Assembly (NCBI GenBank): GCA_022560025.1
Contig: JAFISE010000064.1
Span: 50,004-114,003, forward strand
Length of the DNA stretch: 64,000 bases
Direction: 5' to 3'
Source: Stagonosporopsis chrysanthemi
Lineage: Eukaryota; Ascomycota; Dothideomycetes; Pleosporales; Didymellaceae
Part shown: positions 1 to 10,005 of the stretch, one piece after another
Layout of the letters: each line of letters opens with the position of its first letter
Numbering within the stretch: the first letter of the stretch is position 1
Translations under genes and position numbers: made by a program
The notes under the pieces: generated by a model
Told to the model about the DNA's origin: nothing
The model's database searches: none
What the model saw: only the letters and a program-made list of their open reading frames with translations

Positions 1-1
1 G

Positions 2-115
2 GAGCCAGACATGGACGAGGCAGCCTGGCTCGACAGCGTGCTCGGCGGCGACGAGGATGGCGAGGAGCCCGTCAAGGCTGTCCAGGGAGGTCTCACGCGC
101 CAGTTTGGCAAGTGA
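2..115 (+). CDS. 3' end of an unidentified gene (partial)
   Basis: An open frame enters from the left edge and ends at TGA 113-115. The 37 visible residues are acidic and end in GGLTRQFGK. I do not recognise the family. A GTGAGT donor-like site overlaps the stop at 112-117, so the apparent end could instead be an exon boundary with the true C-terminus further right. The gene converges on the minus-strand gene at 536-1582. Confidence 0.4.
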   Translation, partial: EPDMDEAAWLDSVLGGDEDGEEPVKAVQGGLTRQFGK

Positions 116-535
116 GTCTAGCGAGACGAACGTTGCATTGTCAGGCAAAGGCTTAACGCGCCCTTTTCATTACTTGTCTTATACTCTTCCGGATACCCAT
201 AATTCTTTCCACCACTACTTCCCTTTGTCGCACCCTCGCATGGTAGGCGTCCGTCGCACCGTCAGGTACAATACTACATTGATAAACTTGTCTGATCATC
301 TGTCTTGCCCAACATGGAAGTCGAACACTACTTCATGCTGATGAACTCCAGGTCTGTTGAGGCTGCTCCAGCACAAGATGACGGAACACGAACACCGTTG
401 AGCCGTGTAGCACATGACTGCCACCAAATTTGATCCAACGCCGCAAGACTGTCAGCAACCGTTCTGGACATACATCGTGAGCAACGATGGGTCGGGCATC
501 CTTTCCGCCTTGGTTTGTCTCAAGACCATCTCCCT
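116..535. other. Intergenic, convergent 3' ends
   Basis: This lies between the 3' ends of two convergent genes. A CTCCAG acceptor-like site sits near 347-352, but I see no supported exon. Confidence 0.4.
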
Positions 536-1582
536 TTAGGCACTGCTATCTTGTCCTCCGTCCAACTTGGGCAGTCCTAGCTTCTCCCGCACCTTGTCCT
601 GGATGTTCTTCTGGATTTCCTCGGCGGTTGGTCGTGGCTTGAACCCTCGCTTCACAACCTCCGGAACTCGAATAACAGGGTTGGACACCACTGGTTCGTC
701 TCGGCTCAACAGATGAGCTGTGTAGGGGTTGCAGGTCGTGTTCACGCCATGGTATGCCAGTAGTTCGTTGGTGCTCATGTCGCGGAGGGATTTTACAGAC
801 AGCGCAGACCCGTTGACACCGAGCTGCTTGGAGTCGCCATTCCTGTCACTAGGCTTGAGGAAGGGTGAAGGGAGGTCCGATGCACCGTCTGTCTTGGAGG
901 CCATCCCAGTATATCGCCGCTTGTTGGATGTAGGCGATGTAGGATCTGGTGCAAAGTCCTCGTCTGAGGAGTCATCTGAAGGGGTTGCTCCCCTGGCCAT
1001 CGGCTTGCGCTTCAACTTAGGCTTAGGTGCTGGCTTCACGACGCGCTTTGTTCCTTTCGACATCTCAGTCTTCTCGTGTGGTTCTGCCGCGACTTTACCA
1101 GTGTTGATCACCCCCTCCTTAACGTCCTCTTTCTCCATCTCAGGGCTCTTCAGCGCCGCAGCCGGCTTCCTTCTCACCACGTTGATACCCGTGCCCGGCG
1201 TAGCAACCTGAGGACTCAGCATATTACCGTGCGCCAAACTCTTCCCCGCCTTCTCCCTCCTATCCTGACAGGACTTGCAGACCTGGAACGTGCAGCCAGG
1301 GCATCTCAGCATTGTGCCTTTGTTGCGCAAGTCGCACTCAGAACACTTCGCTGTGTGGACAAGGACGAGGGTGAAGGCGCCGGGCGATGATGAGCAGATC
1401 AATGTGCCGGAGCTGGGCGTGTGTGGGACAGAAGTCTTGCGTCTGTGGCCGCCTGGCGTGGACGGAGCTGGTGTGTTGCGTTGGACGCGCATGGTGGAGT
1501 TGGATGTGGCGCTGGCGCTGGACGTGCTGTGTGGGGCAGTATCACTGGGACTAGTGGGAGTTGGGGTCGTTGCGCGATCCAT
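536..1582 (-). CDS. Hypothetical Ser/Pro-rich protein with a Cys-pair (zinc-binding-like) motif
   Basis: The protein is 348 aa if translation starts at ATG 1582 (MDRATTP...). An upstream in-frame Met would add 27 residues, but it is Thr/Pro-rich and less convincing. Residues 1-65 are low-complexity Ser/Thr/Pro. A six-cysteine cluster follows (C80, C83, C94, C97, C102, C105; C-x2-C-x10-C-x2-C-x4-C-x2-C), which looks able to bind two metal ions. The middle is Lys/Pro-rich and probably disordered, with a KRKP basic patch and an acidic SDDSSDED stretch that suggest a nuclear protein. The C-terminal 90 residues (from about LRDMSTNELLAYHG) are less biased and may be a conserved fold. No introns are needed. 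Function unknown; zinc binding is inferred from Cys spacing only. Confidence 0.7.
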   Translation of the reverse strand: MDRATTPTPTSPSDTAPHSTSSASATSNSTMRVQRNTPAPSTPGGHRRKTSVPHTPSSGTLICSSSPGAFTLVLVHTAKCSECDLRNKGTMLRCPGCTFQVCKSCQDRREKAGKSLAHGNMLSPQVATPGTGINVVRRKPAAALKSPEMEKEDVKEGVINTGKVAAEPHEKTEMSKGTKRVVKPAPKPKLKRKPMARGATPSDDSSDEDFAPDPTSPTSNKRRYTGMASKTDGASDLPSPFLKPSDRNGDSKQLGVNGSALSVKSLRDMSTNELLAYHGVNTTCNPYTAHLLSRDEPVVSNPVIRVPEVVKRGFKPRPTAEEIQKNIQDKVREKLGLPKLDGGQDSSA

Positions 1583-2218
1583 GGTTGAGATTGTCGGCAC
1601 TGCTGGCGGTGATGGTGGTGGGGTGGTGAGAGTGAGGTAGAGGAGAGTATCGAAGATATACACCTAGCGCCACCAAGCGCAAGTGAAGGGGAGAATCCGA
1701 CTCGCGTGCGGGGACTGCAAACGAGAGTGAGACGTGAATGCGCTGCTTGCTAGACTATCTGTAAAGAAAGGCCTTTTAGCTATGATTTCAACTACTCTTG
1801 TCGTCGGGGCTAGAGATACCGGTACTTCAGCACTTTCGAGGTCCGGCAAGAAGTAGTGGGAGGGAGCACGGCACAGCTTGAAAAAATACTTGCAATCCGC
1901 CCAACTCCGAGACCTCTGCTTTGCAAATCATAGTGAGAGCTCGAACCATGGATCACGACGCTTGGCGAGAGTGAATGGCAGGAGCGATTATGGTAGGAAG
2001 GACAGGGTAGTTGCTTTCTATCGTACTCGATGACAGCCATGCTGCTCTGTCAACAAATGCCCTTGACAGCCTTGAGCTCTTGCACAACATTTGTTGCAAG
2101 GCCTGCTGCGTGCGAAGTACAGGCAACTTTCTCCTTGGTCGTTGCCAGACTATTGCACATCGACTGTATAGGCCAGGAAAAAACCGAGCACCATGCCACA
2201 GAAAGCCGAAAGATTAAT
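1583..2218. other. Upstream region of the 536-1582 gene
   Basis: Presumed promoter and leader of the minus-strand gene. Short open frames on both strands have no coding character that I can defend. Confidence 0.35.
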
Positions 2219-2482
2219 ATGGCTTCAATACACAAACTTCAAAAGCAGCTCGCAGCCTTCAGGCCTGAGAAATAGCTGCCACACCACGAGGACAGTCACA
2301 CTACGATTCCTCTTCACCGGTATCTCACCTACGACAAACTCCCGCCCTTCTTAGTCGACCGCCTAGAGCACGACGGTGACATGGTGGTGTACGCAAGAGT
2401 CATCTCTGACTGCTTTGCCATCATCCATAGGCAGCGCAAAGGTCACATGGAAGTTATGGAAGATCGAGAACCTCGAGAATGA
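2219..2482 (+). pseudogene. Small gene relic with an in-frame TAG
   Basis: ATG 2219 opens a frame (MASIHKLQKQLAAFRPEK) that meets TAG at 2273-2275. The same frame then continues for about 68 codons of protein-like sequence (RYLTYDKLPPFLVDRLEH..., then MVVYARVISDCFAIIH) to TGA 2480-2482. Either this is a relic whose TAG arose from CAG by C-to-T, or a short readthrough or spliced gene. I do not recognise the family. Confidence 0.35.
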
Positions 2483-3214
2483 GGTGGGCGTTGCCACAGC
2501 TTTAATGTTGGGGCGTCGATCAAGCCGCGCGAGAGCGCTGCAGCGGTGAACCCCCGCAAGGCTGCAGCACTAGCCACGCGGGTATGCAACCATCCTTCAG
2601 CTAACTACAGTTTGCAGAGCCTTCGACGGAGAAGCGCGCCAGTAGCGTCGTATCATCCAGGTGCTCGCTACCCCCATTCACCCCAACGGTTGATTTCTGC
2701 GTCCGCAACGCGCGCCCCGTCGCAGACCTCTTCGCGAAGGGAATTTTTCTGGTGTCAGACGACCAGGCAGCAGCAGCTTTACGTGGTCGTACATCTCTGC
2801 CTGACAAACTTCTTCTCCTACTTCAGACGACGCCTCCGCATCCGCTGCGCTTCTATCGGGACCAGGACGCGTCGCGTTTGATCGCGCCCACCGATTCTGT
2901 GAAGAAAACTGTGGCCTGTGGCGGTGCTGAGCAGCCCTGCACGTCAGCTCCTAGAATAGATACTATATCGCGAACGCCGCAACTAGGACACCCACCGTCC
3001 TAAAATCCTCGACATACTCTCGGCCACGACTTTCCCCGATTTGGACTTGCTGCGCATAAGGATCGGCCTCCCCTTCGTTGCATTCGGACAGCCTGTGCTT
3101 GCGTCAGGCCTCACGGAAACCGTTCGACGTACAGCTCAATATCAATTCGTTCAAGTCGGAGATTCAACTTTTTTTCATCTTCCTCTATCGCACGTTCCGG
3201 AAATCTCCTTAACC
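2483..3214. other. Promoter/leader region of the ABC transporter
   Basis: Several open frames overlap here, but none shows a domain. The in-frame extension upstream of ATG 3215 begins only at a TTG and is better read as 5' UTR. Confidence 0.4.
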
Positions 3215-5845
3215 ATGGATTCATCTCCGCCCGCATCGCTGTATCCAGCTATGGCGCTGCTTCACTACATGCACGCACCCGCTGTTGGTTTTTTCTTCCT
3301 TGGCGCAACGGCGTTCAGTCTGTGTATATTACAGAAACCCATCCCAGTGTCACATAGGAGGAGGAGAGGCATTCTGGCGATTGCAGCACTCATACTGATT
3401 TCATATGTTACGGAAGTGCTCTACTACTTCAGTCGATCGTTAGCGGATGCACAGTATACAGCCCCAGAGCCTGCAGCAATCCGATGCCTAGGCTCAATTC
3501 TCGTTTGGGGACCGCTCTCATACGCCCTATGGACATCAAAAAACCTAAGGTGGCATCCGTACTTTGGCGCATTCATTCTGCAATTCGCGTTTGAGACGAC
3601 TTTATGCCTCATGAGCGCTGCGTCGATACCCAGCGAAGAACGCTCCAGCAACGCGCCTTTTGTCCTCAGCTGTATGCGGACTTTAGTCTCTTTGGTACTT
3701 CTCATCGACAGCTTCGTCATCACGGTCACGAAACACGCGGAGAAGAGTACCGACGAAGAGAATCAATCGCTGCTCCCGAAGCCTGCTAATGGCGCTGCAG
3801 CCCAGAACGGCAACGCAGAATATGGTAGCATTGAGCAGAATGCATCTGAAGACGAGGAGGAAGCTCCCACGGATAAGGACAAAGAGCTGAAGGAGCAGCA
3901 AGCGAAGCGTCTCGAGGAGGAAGGCGGCTGGTATGGCTATCTGAAGTCGTTCGCTGTATTTCTACCATATCTGTTCCCGCGCGACGACTGGATGGTCATG
4001 GGAGCTTTGGGAGTCCGCCTTGTGCATATGCTTGCTGAGCGAGCCCTTAACCTGCTCACGCCTCGCCAACTTGGTATCATCACGAACGAGCTGAGTCGCA
4101 ACACTGGTGTTATGCCATGGAAAGACGTTGGTTTGTGGGTTCTCTTCCAGTGGATCGGCAGCTACGCGGGTCTCGGCTTTATCGATGGCATCGCCAGCAT
4201 GGTCATCTCGAACTCAGCCTACCGAAGAATCACACTGCTGGCATATGAGCACGTACTGAGCCTATCTATGGACTTCCACACTTCCAAAGATTCTGGAGAG
4301 GTCTTGAAGGCTGTCGAGCAAGCCTCGTCTCTGAACTCGCTTGTCGAAATGGTTCTTTTCGATATTTCGCCCATTCTTCTGGACCTGGTCGTTGCCATGT
4401 GGTACGTCACGCATCTGTTCGATGCTTACATGGCGTTCATCATCCTCTTTATGGGATTTGCGTATACTTGCATCGGCTGGTACTTCACCACACTGTCGCA
4501 GCCGAAGAGACGAGACTACGTCGAAAAGCAGCGAACGGAGAGCTCGACTGTTAATGAGACTGTGCACAACTGGCAGACAGTCGCATACTTCAATCGCCTG
4601 AACTACGAGCATTCGCGCTACGCAGCTAATATCATGAACACGATCAAGGCTCAGTACGCCTACTACTTCCGGTCAATGGGAGGCCATGCCGCACAGGATA
4701 TGCTAACAACGTTCGGCTTCGCAGCTTGCTGCGTTTTTGGCATGACGCAGATTGTATCTGGACGCAAGAAGGTTGGTGACCTGGTCACGCTGATTATGTA
4801 CTGGCACACGATGACAAGCCCGCTTTACGTCTTGTCGTACAGCTACAGGCATATTTCGAGCTCTCTTATCGATGCAGAACGTCTGCTCCAGATGCTCAAA
4901 ACCAAGCCGTCGGTGGCCGACAAGGAAGGCGCGAGGGACTTAGTTGTCAACAGTGGGAAAGTCGACTTCAAGGGCGTAGAGTTTGCGTACGATGAACGAA
5001 AGCCTATAATCAGGGGCGTTGATTTGCAAGCTGAGGGAGGCCAGACTATTGCATTCGTGGGCGAGACAGGGGGTGGCAAATCGACCATGCTCAAGCTGCT
5101 TTTCCGCTTCTACGATGTCACGGGAGGGTCCATCATGATCGATGGCCAGGATCTGCGCTCGGTCACCCAGTCGAGTCTCCGCGATGCACTCGGTCTCGTT
5201 CCTCAGGATCCGGTCCTCTTCAACCAGACTATTCGACAGAACGTGCGTTACGCCCGTCTGGATGCCACAGATACCGACATCGAAGATGCATGCCGGGCTG
5301 CGGCCATTCACGACGACATTGTTGGCTTCCCAGACGGCTACAACTCTAAGGTCGGTGAGCGCGGAGTCCGTCTCTCAGGCGGCCAGCTTCAACGTATTGC
5401 CATCGCACGTGTGCTGCTCAAGAACCCCAAAATCGTCCTTCTTGACGAAGCCACTTCTGCAATCGACTCCGGCATCGAAGCTCTTATCCAGGAAGCTTTC
5501 CGTAAGCTCAGCAAAGGACGCACCACCTTCGTCATCGCGCATCGTCTCAGTACCATTGTCGATGCGGACCAGATTCTTGTCATCGAAAAGGGTGCGATCG
5601 TCGAGAGAGGCACGCACATGGAGCTGCTTGAGAAGAGCGGAAAGTACAATGAGCTGTGGACAAAGCAGACTGCGGGACACTTGTCGAACGTCGGCAGTAA
5701 AGTGCCATCTAAGGCGAATTCGATAAAAGGCGAGGTCGATGCGAGTACGCCTCTGATTGACATCACGCCCGCCGCCGAGGATCAGGCGAATGTAACTGGC
5801 AGGAGTGACGGCGAGAATGAGCAAAACGTGGAGAGACGGAAATAG
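3215..5845 (+). CDS. HMT1: Heavy-metal tolerance ABC half-transporter (ABCB, HMT1-type)
   Basis: An 876-aa ABC protein starting at ATG 3215 in a good context (AACCATGG). The N-terminal 200 residues hold several hydrophobic spans, the extra membrane domain typical of HMT1 proteins. An acidic linker follows, then a six-helix ABC membrane domain and a nucleotide-binding domain. Walker A is GETGGGKST at 616-624, the signature LSGGQ at 720-724, and the Walker B Asp is D744 in IVLLDEATSAID; an H-loop IAHRLST follows. Known family members (Schizosaccharomyces Hmt1, relatives of Atm1) sit in the vacuolar or another inner membrane and move glutathione- or phytochelatin-linked metals. That substrate is inferred from the family. 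All catalytic motifs are intact and no introns are needed. Confidence 0.92.
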   Translation: MDSSPPASLYPAMALLHYMHAPAVGFFFLGATAFSLCILQKPIPVSHRRRRGILAIAALILISYVTEVLYYFSRSLADAQYTAPEPAAIRCLGSILVWGPLSYALWTSKNLRWHPYFGAFILQFAFETTLCLMSAASIPSEERSSNAPFVLSCMRTLVSLVLLIDSFVITVTKHAEKSTDEENQSLLPKPANGAAAQNGNAEYGSIEQNASEDEEEAPTDKDKELKEQQAKRLEEEGGWYGYLKSFAVFLPYLFPRDDWMVMGALGVRLVHMLAERALNLLTPRQLGIITNELSRNTGVMPWKDVGLWVLFQWIGSYAGLGFIDGIASMVISNSAYRRITLLAYEHVLSLSMDFHTSKDSGEVLKAVEQASSLNSLVEMVLFDISPILLDLVVAMWYVTHLFDAYMAFIILFMGFAYTCIGWYFTTLSQPKRRDYVEKQRTESSTVNETVHNWQTVAYFNRLNYEHSRYAANIMNTIKAQYAYYFRSMGGHAAQDMLTTFGFAACCVFGMTQIVSGRKKVGDLVTLIMYWHTMTSPLYVLSYSYRHISSSLIDAERLLQMLKTKPSVADKEGARDLVVNSGKVDFKGVEFAYDERKPIIRGVDLQAEGGQTIAFVGETGGGKSTMLKLLFRFYDVTGGSIMIDGQDLRSVTQSSLRDALGLVPQDPVLFNQTIRQNVRYARLDATDTDIEDACRAAAIHDDIVGFPDGYNSKVGERGVRLSGGQLQRIAIARVLLKNPKIVLLDEATSAIDSGIEALIQEAFRKLSKGRTTFVIAHRLSTIVDADQILVIEKGAIVERGTHMELLEKSGKYNELWTKQTAGHLSNVGSKVPSKANSIKGEVDASTPLIDITPAAEDQANVTGRSDGENEQNVERRK

Positions 5846-6681
5846 GCTGTCCCGCGATAGAATGATCAAGGCATGGAAAGATGAAGAGACCGTTTCGATG
5901 TCTGAACGCAAGTTCTTCCAGACCATAAGTAAACAGAATGAAAACTCCTTACTGTCAGCTTGCAGGGTTTCAGCGCAATCATGCAGTAAGTCATGCTCAC
6001 GAGCAGCACAAGTACTAATAGCCTTACGCCAAGGCGGATTCCAAAGTACCAAGCTTTCCGATGATGAAGCACCACAAATCTCATCCCGCTAGTGCAGATC
6101 ACCCACTCTGGATTTCCAGATCATGGTTTATACTGACGGCGACAGCTGCCCGCCACGTGTACACAGTACCTTAGGTCCAGGCTGCCTCATCTCGCGCTTC
6201 GCTCTCAAAGCAGCCATAAGCGCGAGCGCGGACGAACCGCGGATCTGCGCCATCGACCCAAAGCACCGGGCATATATGCAATGCTCCACACGCCGTTTGC
6301 ACACTTCGAGCAACTTTTGCGCAGGCGCGGGGCAACAGTGCAACCGACCGTCGGTCGGTGGTGGTGGTGGGCACGGACCAAGTCGTACGGAGCTGGCGTC
6401 TTCCGTGGGGCGCGCATCTGCATCATCGAGAAACGGCAGGCGTTGGAGCTAGAGACGGCGGGTGTAGATAGATAGGTGGGATGCCTTGCTGACACTCTCT
6501 TCCCTACATACTGTTTCGCAACCTGTTCTTCCTCCGCCGTTGTTGTTGCTGTTGTTGTTGTTGTTGTCTGGTGTACTGCTTCTGCACCTGTATACTGGAC
6601 GCGCATCGTGTCGCGCTGCATTTGCCAGCCTCTCCTGCGCCACTCATTGGTCATCCATTCGTCCCCCCGGCGACGCGCAGC
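5846..6681. other. Intergenic region upstream of the P450
   Basis: This lies between the transporter stop and the P450 ATG. It contains a GTT microsatellite about 115 bp before the ATG. I see no supported gene. Confidence 0.45.
6539..6567. repeat. (GTT)n microsatellite
   Basis: Nearly ten GTT units with one GCT interruption at 6548-6550, in the presumed promoter or 5' UTR of the P450 gene. Confidence 0.9.
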
Positions 6682-8440
6682 ATGGCTATCCCGAAGCGCG
6701 TGCTGCTTCTCTCCTCGGGCGCACTCACCTTCTTCAGCAAAAAGTATGCGCCCGAGAGCCCGTTCACGCAGGGAGGGTTCGTGAAGACGGTGCTGGTGTT
6801 GTTCGCGCTGCAGTACTTGGCCCGTGCGGTGTGGAGCGTGGTCGTGTATCCGTTTGTGTTCAGCCCGCTGAGAAGGATTCCGCAGCCGCCTGTAGGTGCT
6901 CCTTTTCGTTGCTGCATGATGCTTCTTTTACGTTCTCGTTTCGGTAAAAGAGTGTTTGCTGATTGGCATAGAATGGCCACCCCATCCTTGGGCATTTCCT
7001 TCGCATCTTTAAAGAGCCGTCAGGAGAGCCGCAAAGGGACTGGATCGACAATGTGCCCAACGATGGTGTGTTGTACTATCGTTGGTTGTTCAATGAAAGT
7101 CGTGTTCTGGTGACGAACCCCAAGGCACTGGCTGAGGTGCTGGTTCAGAGGAATTATGAGTTTGTTAAGCCTGCACGTATCAGAAAGGGCTTGGGAAGAT
7201 TACTAGGTGTGGGAATTTTGTTGGCGGAGGGAGACGAGCATAAGGTAGGCTTTGGACTTGTCTTTGAGCGTGTGAGATCCGATCAAGAGCTGATTTCGTG
7301 TAGCGCCAGAGAAAACTGCTCAGCCCAGCTTTTGCGTTTCGTCACGTGAAGGATCTGTACCCGATTTTCTGGGGAAAGAGCCAGGAAATGACGGACCGCA
7401 TTGTTCAAACGGCAGACCGATCTCCAGACGGCTCAGTGGTCATCGAGGTTCGCGACTGGGCCTCTCGCGCAACCCTTGATATCATCGGTTCTGCGGGTAT
7501 GGGTAAAGACTTCGACTCGCTCATGAATCCCGAAAACGAGCTCTTCCAAACTTACAAGAAGATCTTCTCGAGCAATCGCGGCGCACAAATTATCCAAGTT
7601 CTGCTCGGATTCCTTCCTCACTGGGTTGCCGTCAACCTCCCTCTGAAGCGGAATGACGAGATCGGCCAGGCTATCGGGACTATCAAGAAGGCATCCCGCG
7701 CATTGATAGCCACAAAGCGTGCTGAGCTCGAGCGAGGCGAAAAGCCATCCCACGACATCCTCTCCGTAGCCATGGAATCCGGTGGCTTCTCTGACGAAGA
7801 TCTCGTAAATCAGCTGATGACATTCCTCGCCGCCGGCCATGAAACAACCGCCAGCGCCATGTCCTGGGCCATCTACTGCCTCTGCAAACACCCTGACACC
7901 CAGCGCCGTCTGCGCGAGGAACTGCGTTCCCAGCTCCCTGCCCTCCTGGACCCCAACACTCAGATCTCCAGCACCGACATCGACCGCCTCCCCTACCTCA
8001 ACGCCGTCCTCAACGAAACAATGCGTATCTTCCCCCCCGTGCCCCTCACCATGCGCGAAACAGCAAACGACACCACCATCTGCGGCTCCTTCGTCCCGCG
8101 CGGCACCACCATCGTTATCTGCCCATGGGCAATCAACACGTCCACGCACCTGTGGGGCCCTGACGCGCGGTCGTTCAACCCCGACCGCTGGATGGGCGGC
8201 AATGCCAACTCCGGGGGCGCGGAGAGCAACTACGCGATCACGACGTTTTTGCACGGGCCGAGGAGTTGCATCGGCAAGGACTTTGCGAAGGCCGAGTTTG
8301 CGTGCTTGGTTGCGTGTTTGGTGGGCAGGTTCGAGATCGAGTTCGAGGAGGGCGAGTGGGAATTGAAGATCCAGGGGGGCATTACGGCGAGGCCGAAGGG
8401 CGGGTTGAGGGTTAGACTTAGGGAGGTGGGGAAGGTGTGA
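6682..8440 (+). CDS. Cytochrome P450 monooxygenase
   Basis: Three exons (6682-6891, 6972-7244, 7304-8440) separated by GT/AG introns of 80 and 59 nt give a 539-aa protein. Splicing is supported by reading continuity: exon 1 ends RRIPQPP and exon 2 starts NGHPILGHFLRIF, the usual proline-rich hinge. An N-terminal hydrophobic segment at about residues 33-57 would anchor it in the ER. The I-helix oxygen-binding motif AGHETT is at 338-343, the ExxR pair is E399/R402, and the heme-binding loop FLHGPRSCIG places the thiolate ligand at C483. All P450 hallmarks are intact. It acts with NADPH-P450 reductase on an unknown substrate. The I-helix and heme regions resemble the fungal clade near CYP3/CYP4-like enzymes, but I cannot name a CYP family. 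No biosynthetic cluster partners are adjacent. Confidence 0.93.
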
Positions 8441-8991
8441 GGTGGGATGATGGGTTTGATGTAGTGCATGCGATTGAGCTATGAAGATCCATGTAGCAGC
8501 TGTATGTGCGTTGTGTTTCGTAATCTTTGCCATTAGCTACACGTTAACGGCAAGGCGATGTATCTCCCGACTAGTGTCTATAAGTGCAGTTCAACTTCGC
8601 TCTTGCATGATGAAGAGGGGGACTGGGTCGACGGGCTTGCTGAGGGGGAGGGAATCTTATGAGTTGTGTGATATTGTGTCTACAAGTAATTTATTCTCAT
8701 TTTAAGGTTGTTTCATCTACTTTGATAGATCTATAGATAAGGAAAGAACAGCTTCCTGTTGTAACGAATGAAAAGGGATTTTATAATATCTTGATGTTTG
8801 TTATCACACAACTAAATTGGTCGTGATTCATAACAGAGATACAGTGATGTTACATTACTACTTAATAATACAGTTTTGGTTATAGTAACGAAAGCAGTAC
8901 GATTAGGGCCGCAGATTAAACGAAGAGACATTTTGTAACCAGATAATCATACCTAAGGCGGGCTTTAGGAAGGCGTTTCTCCAAAGGTAGA
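8441..8991. other. Intergenic, AT-rich
   Basis: A notably AT-rich stretch (about 8650-8900) between the P450 and exonuclease 3' ends. I see nothing coding. Confidence 0.45.
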
Positions 8992-10005
8992 CTATAAGCT
9001 TGATCTAGAACCCTTGGCACTATCTTTGAGCGCTTGGAGACACATGTGGCTCCTATGAGAGCGCGCAATCTTCCGACGACCTTCAGACCCCGAACGAGCG
9101 CAGTGCTCGCAAGGCCTGATAGAATCCCGGCAGTGCCGCCGCAGATGCCCGCGCTTGTTGCAACGGAGACAGTAAGTGGCTGAGCCGTGATTCCACTCAG
9201 AAGTCTTACTGTACTGCTCAAGATCGTCGACGACCTTTTGAAGCGACTTTTGCTGGTTGGTCCTAGTCTCCATCGGTAGCACCATCTGTACAGCGGCGAT
9301 AACAGTCATGCCGATGTCATTGCATGCCGTGTGCTCATCACGGTAAGCAAAGTTTAGCATACCGCACAGGTTCTTGAGGCCAATTGGTTGGCCATGCCAG
9401 AAGCCGGTAGCTGCTGCCAGGGGCTGTGTATAGATGGTCTTTACCACAGTGCCCAACAAATTGTGGTCGAACCCCACAGACGTCTGCAGTTTTGGCAGGT
9501 CGTTCTTCAAGGCGTGACCCAACACCACGACTGGGCGATTGCCAAGGTCGGGGCGGCGTGCGTCAATGGGCCAGCCGAAGAGTTCGCCAAGGAAGCCGTT
9601 GACTTCTGGCATTGTCAGGAAGCGGGTTGTGCCGAATCGGTTCTTTTCGGGATCACCCGAAAGATACCTCTCCTTATTGACGAGATGAGCATTAGGTTGG
9701 ATGCGAACATGGTACCAGTGCATACCATGGAGCAGATTCTGACCATAAGGCCCAGCCTCCTTGGTTCGACGCATCTCACGGGAGTCAAATACGCAGAAGC
9801 CTGTTTCAGTAAGCTTAGTGTGATCCCATACCCAGCTCTCGGTGTCGAATGCGACGACTACAATGTCTTCCGCAATGGCCGGAGCATTGAAGAGGGCTTC
9901 CAGGCCTAAGCAATGGTGGAGAATTGCGGCATCGTCGTTGACCGACTCCAAATACGCCTCGAGTTGGCGCAAGCTGGCTGACGTTGATACTGGAGAAATT
10001 GACAT
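8992..10005 (-). CDS. DEDDh 3'-5' exonuclease-like protein with C-terminal zinc knuckle
   Basis: A 337-aa intronless protein starting at ATG 10005. It has the DnaQ/RNase H-like exonuclease core: Exo I FDTE (D54, E56), Exo II GHALKNDL (H164, D169) and Exo III HTACND (H225, D230), so the acidic ligands and the DEDDh histidine are present. The core resembles the fungal Gfd2/YDR514C-like group, which includes QDE-2-interacting proteins. After it comes a CCHC knuckle, C279-x2-C282-x4-H287-x4-C292, followed by another Cys pair, suggesting single-stranded nucleic-acid binding. The likely role is trimming RNA or DNA 3' ends; the substrate is inferred. The C-terminus is basic. It stands alone, with gene-poor DNA upstream. 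Confidence 0.82.
   Translation of the reverse strand: MSISPVSTSASLRQLEAYLESVNDDAAILHHCLGLEALFNAPAIAEDIVVVAFDTESWVWDHTKLTETGFCVFDSREMRRTKEAGPYGQNLLHGMHWYHVRIQPNAHLVNKERYLSGDPEKNRFGTTRFLTMPEVNGFLGELFGWPIDARRPDLGNRPVVVLGHALKNDLPKLQTSVGFDHNLLGTVVKTIYTQPLAAATGFWHGQPIGLKNLCGMLNFAYRDEHTACNDIGMTVIAAVQMVLPMETRTNQQKSLQKVVDDLEQYSKTSEWNHGSATYCLRCNKRGHLRRHCRDSIRPCEHCARSGSEGRRKIARSHRSHMCLQALKDSAKGSRSSL

Noticed and set aside
3041..3214. 58-codon N-terminal extension of the ABC transporter
   Set aside because: It begins at TTG and lacks an ATG. ATG 3215 has a strong context and the expected family N-terminus.
7433..8533. 366-codon minus-strand frame
   Set aside because: Antisense to P450 exon 3, which carries all heme and I-helix motifs.
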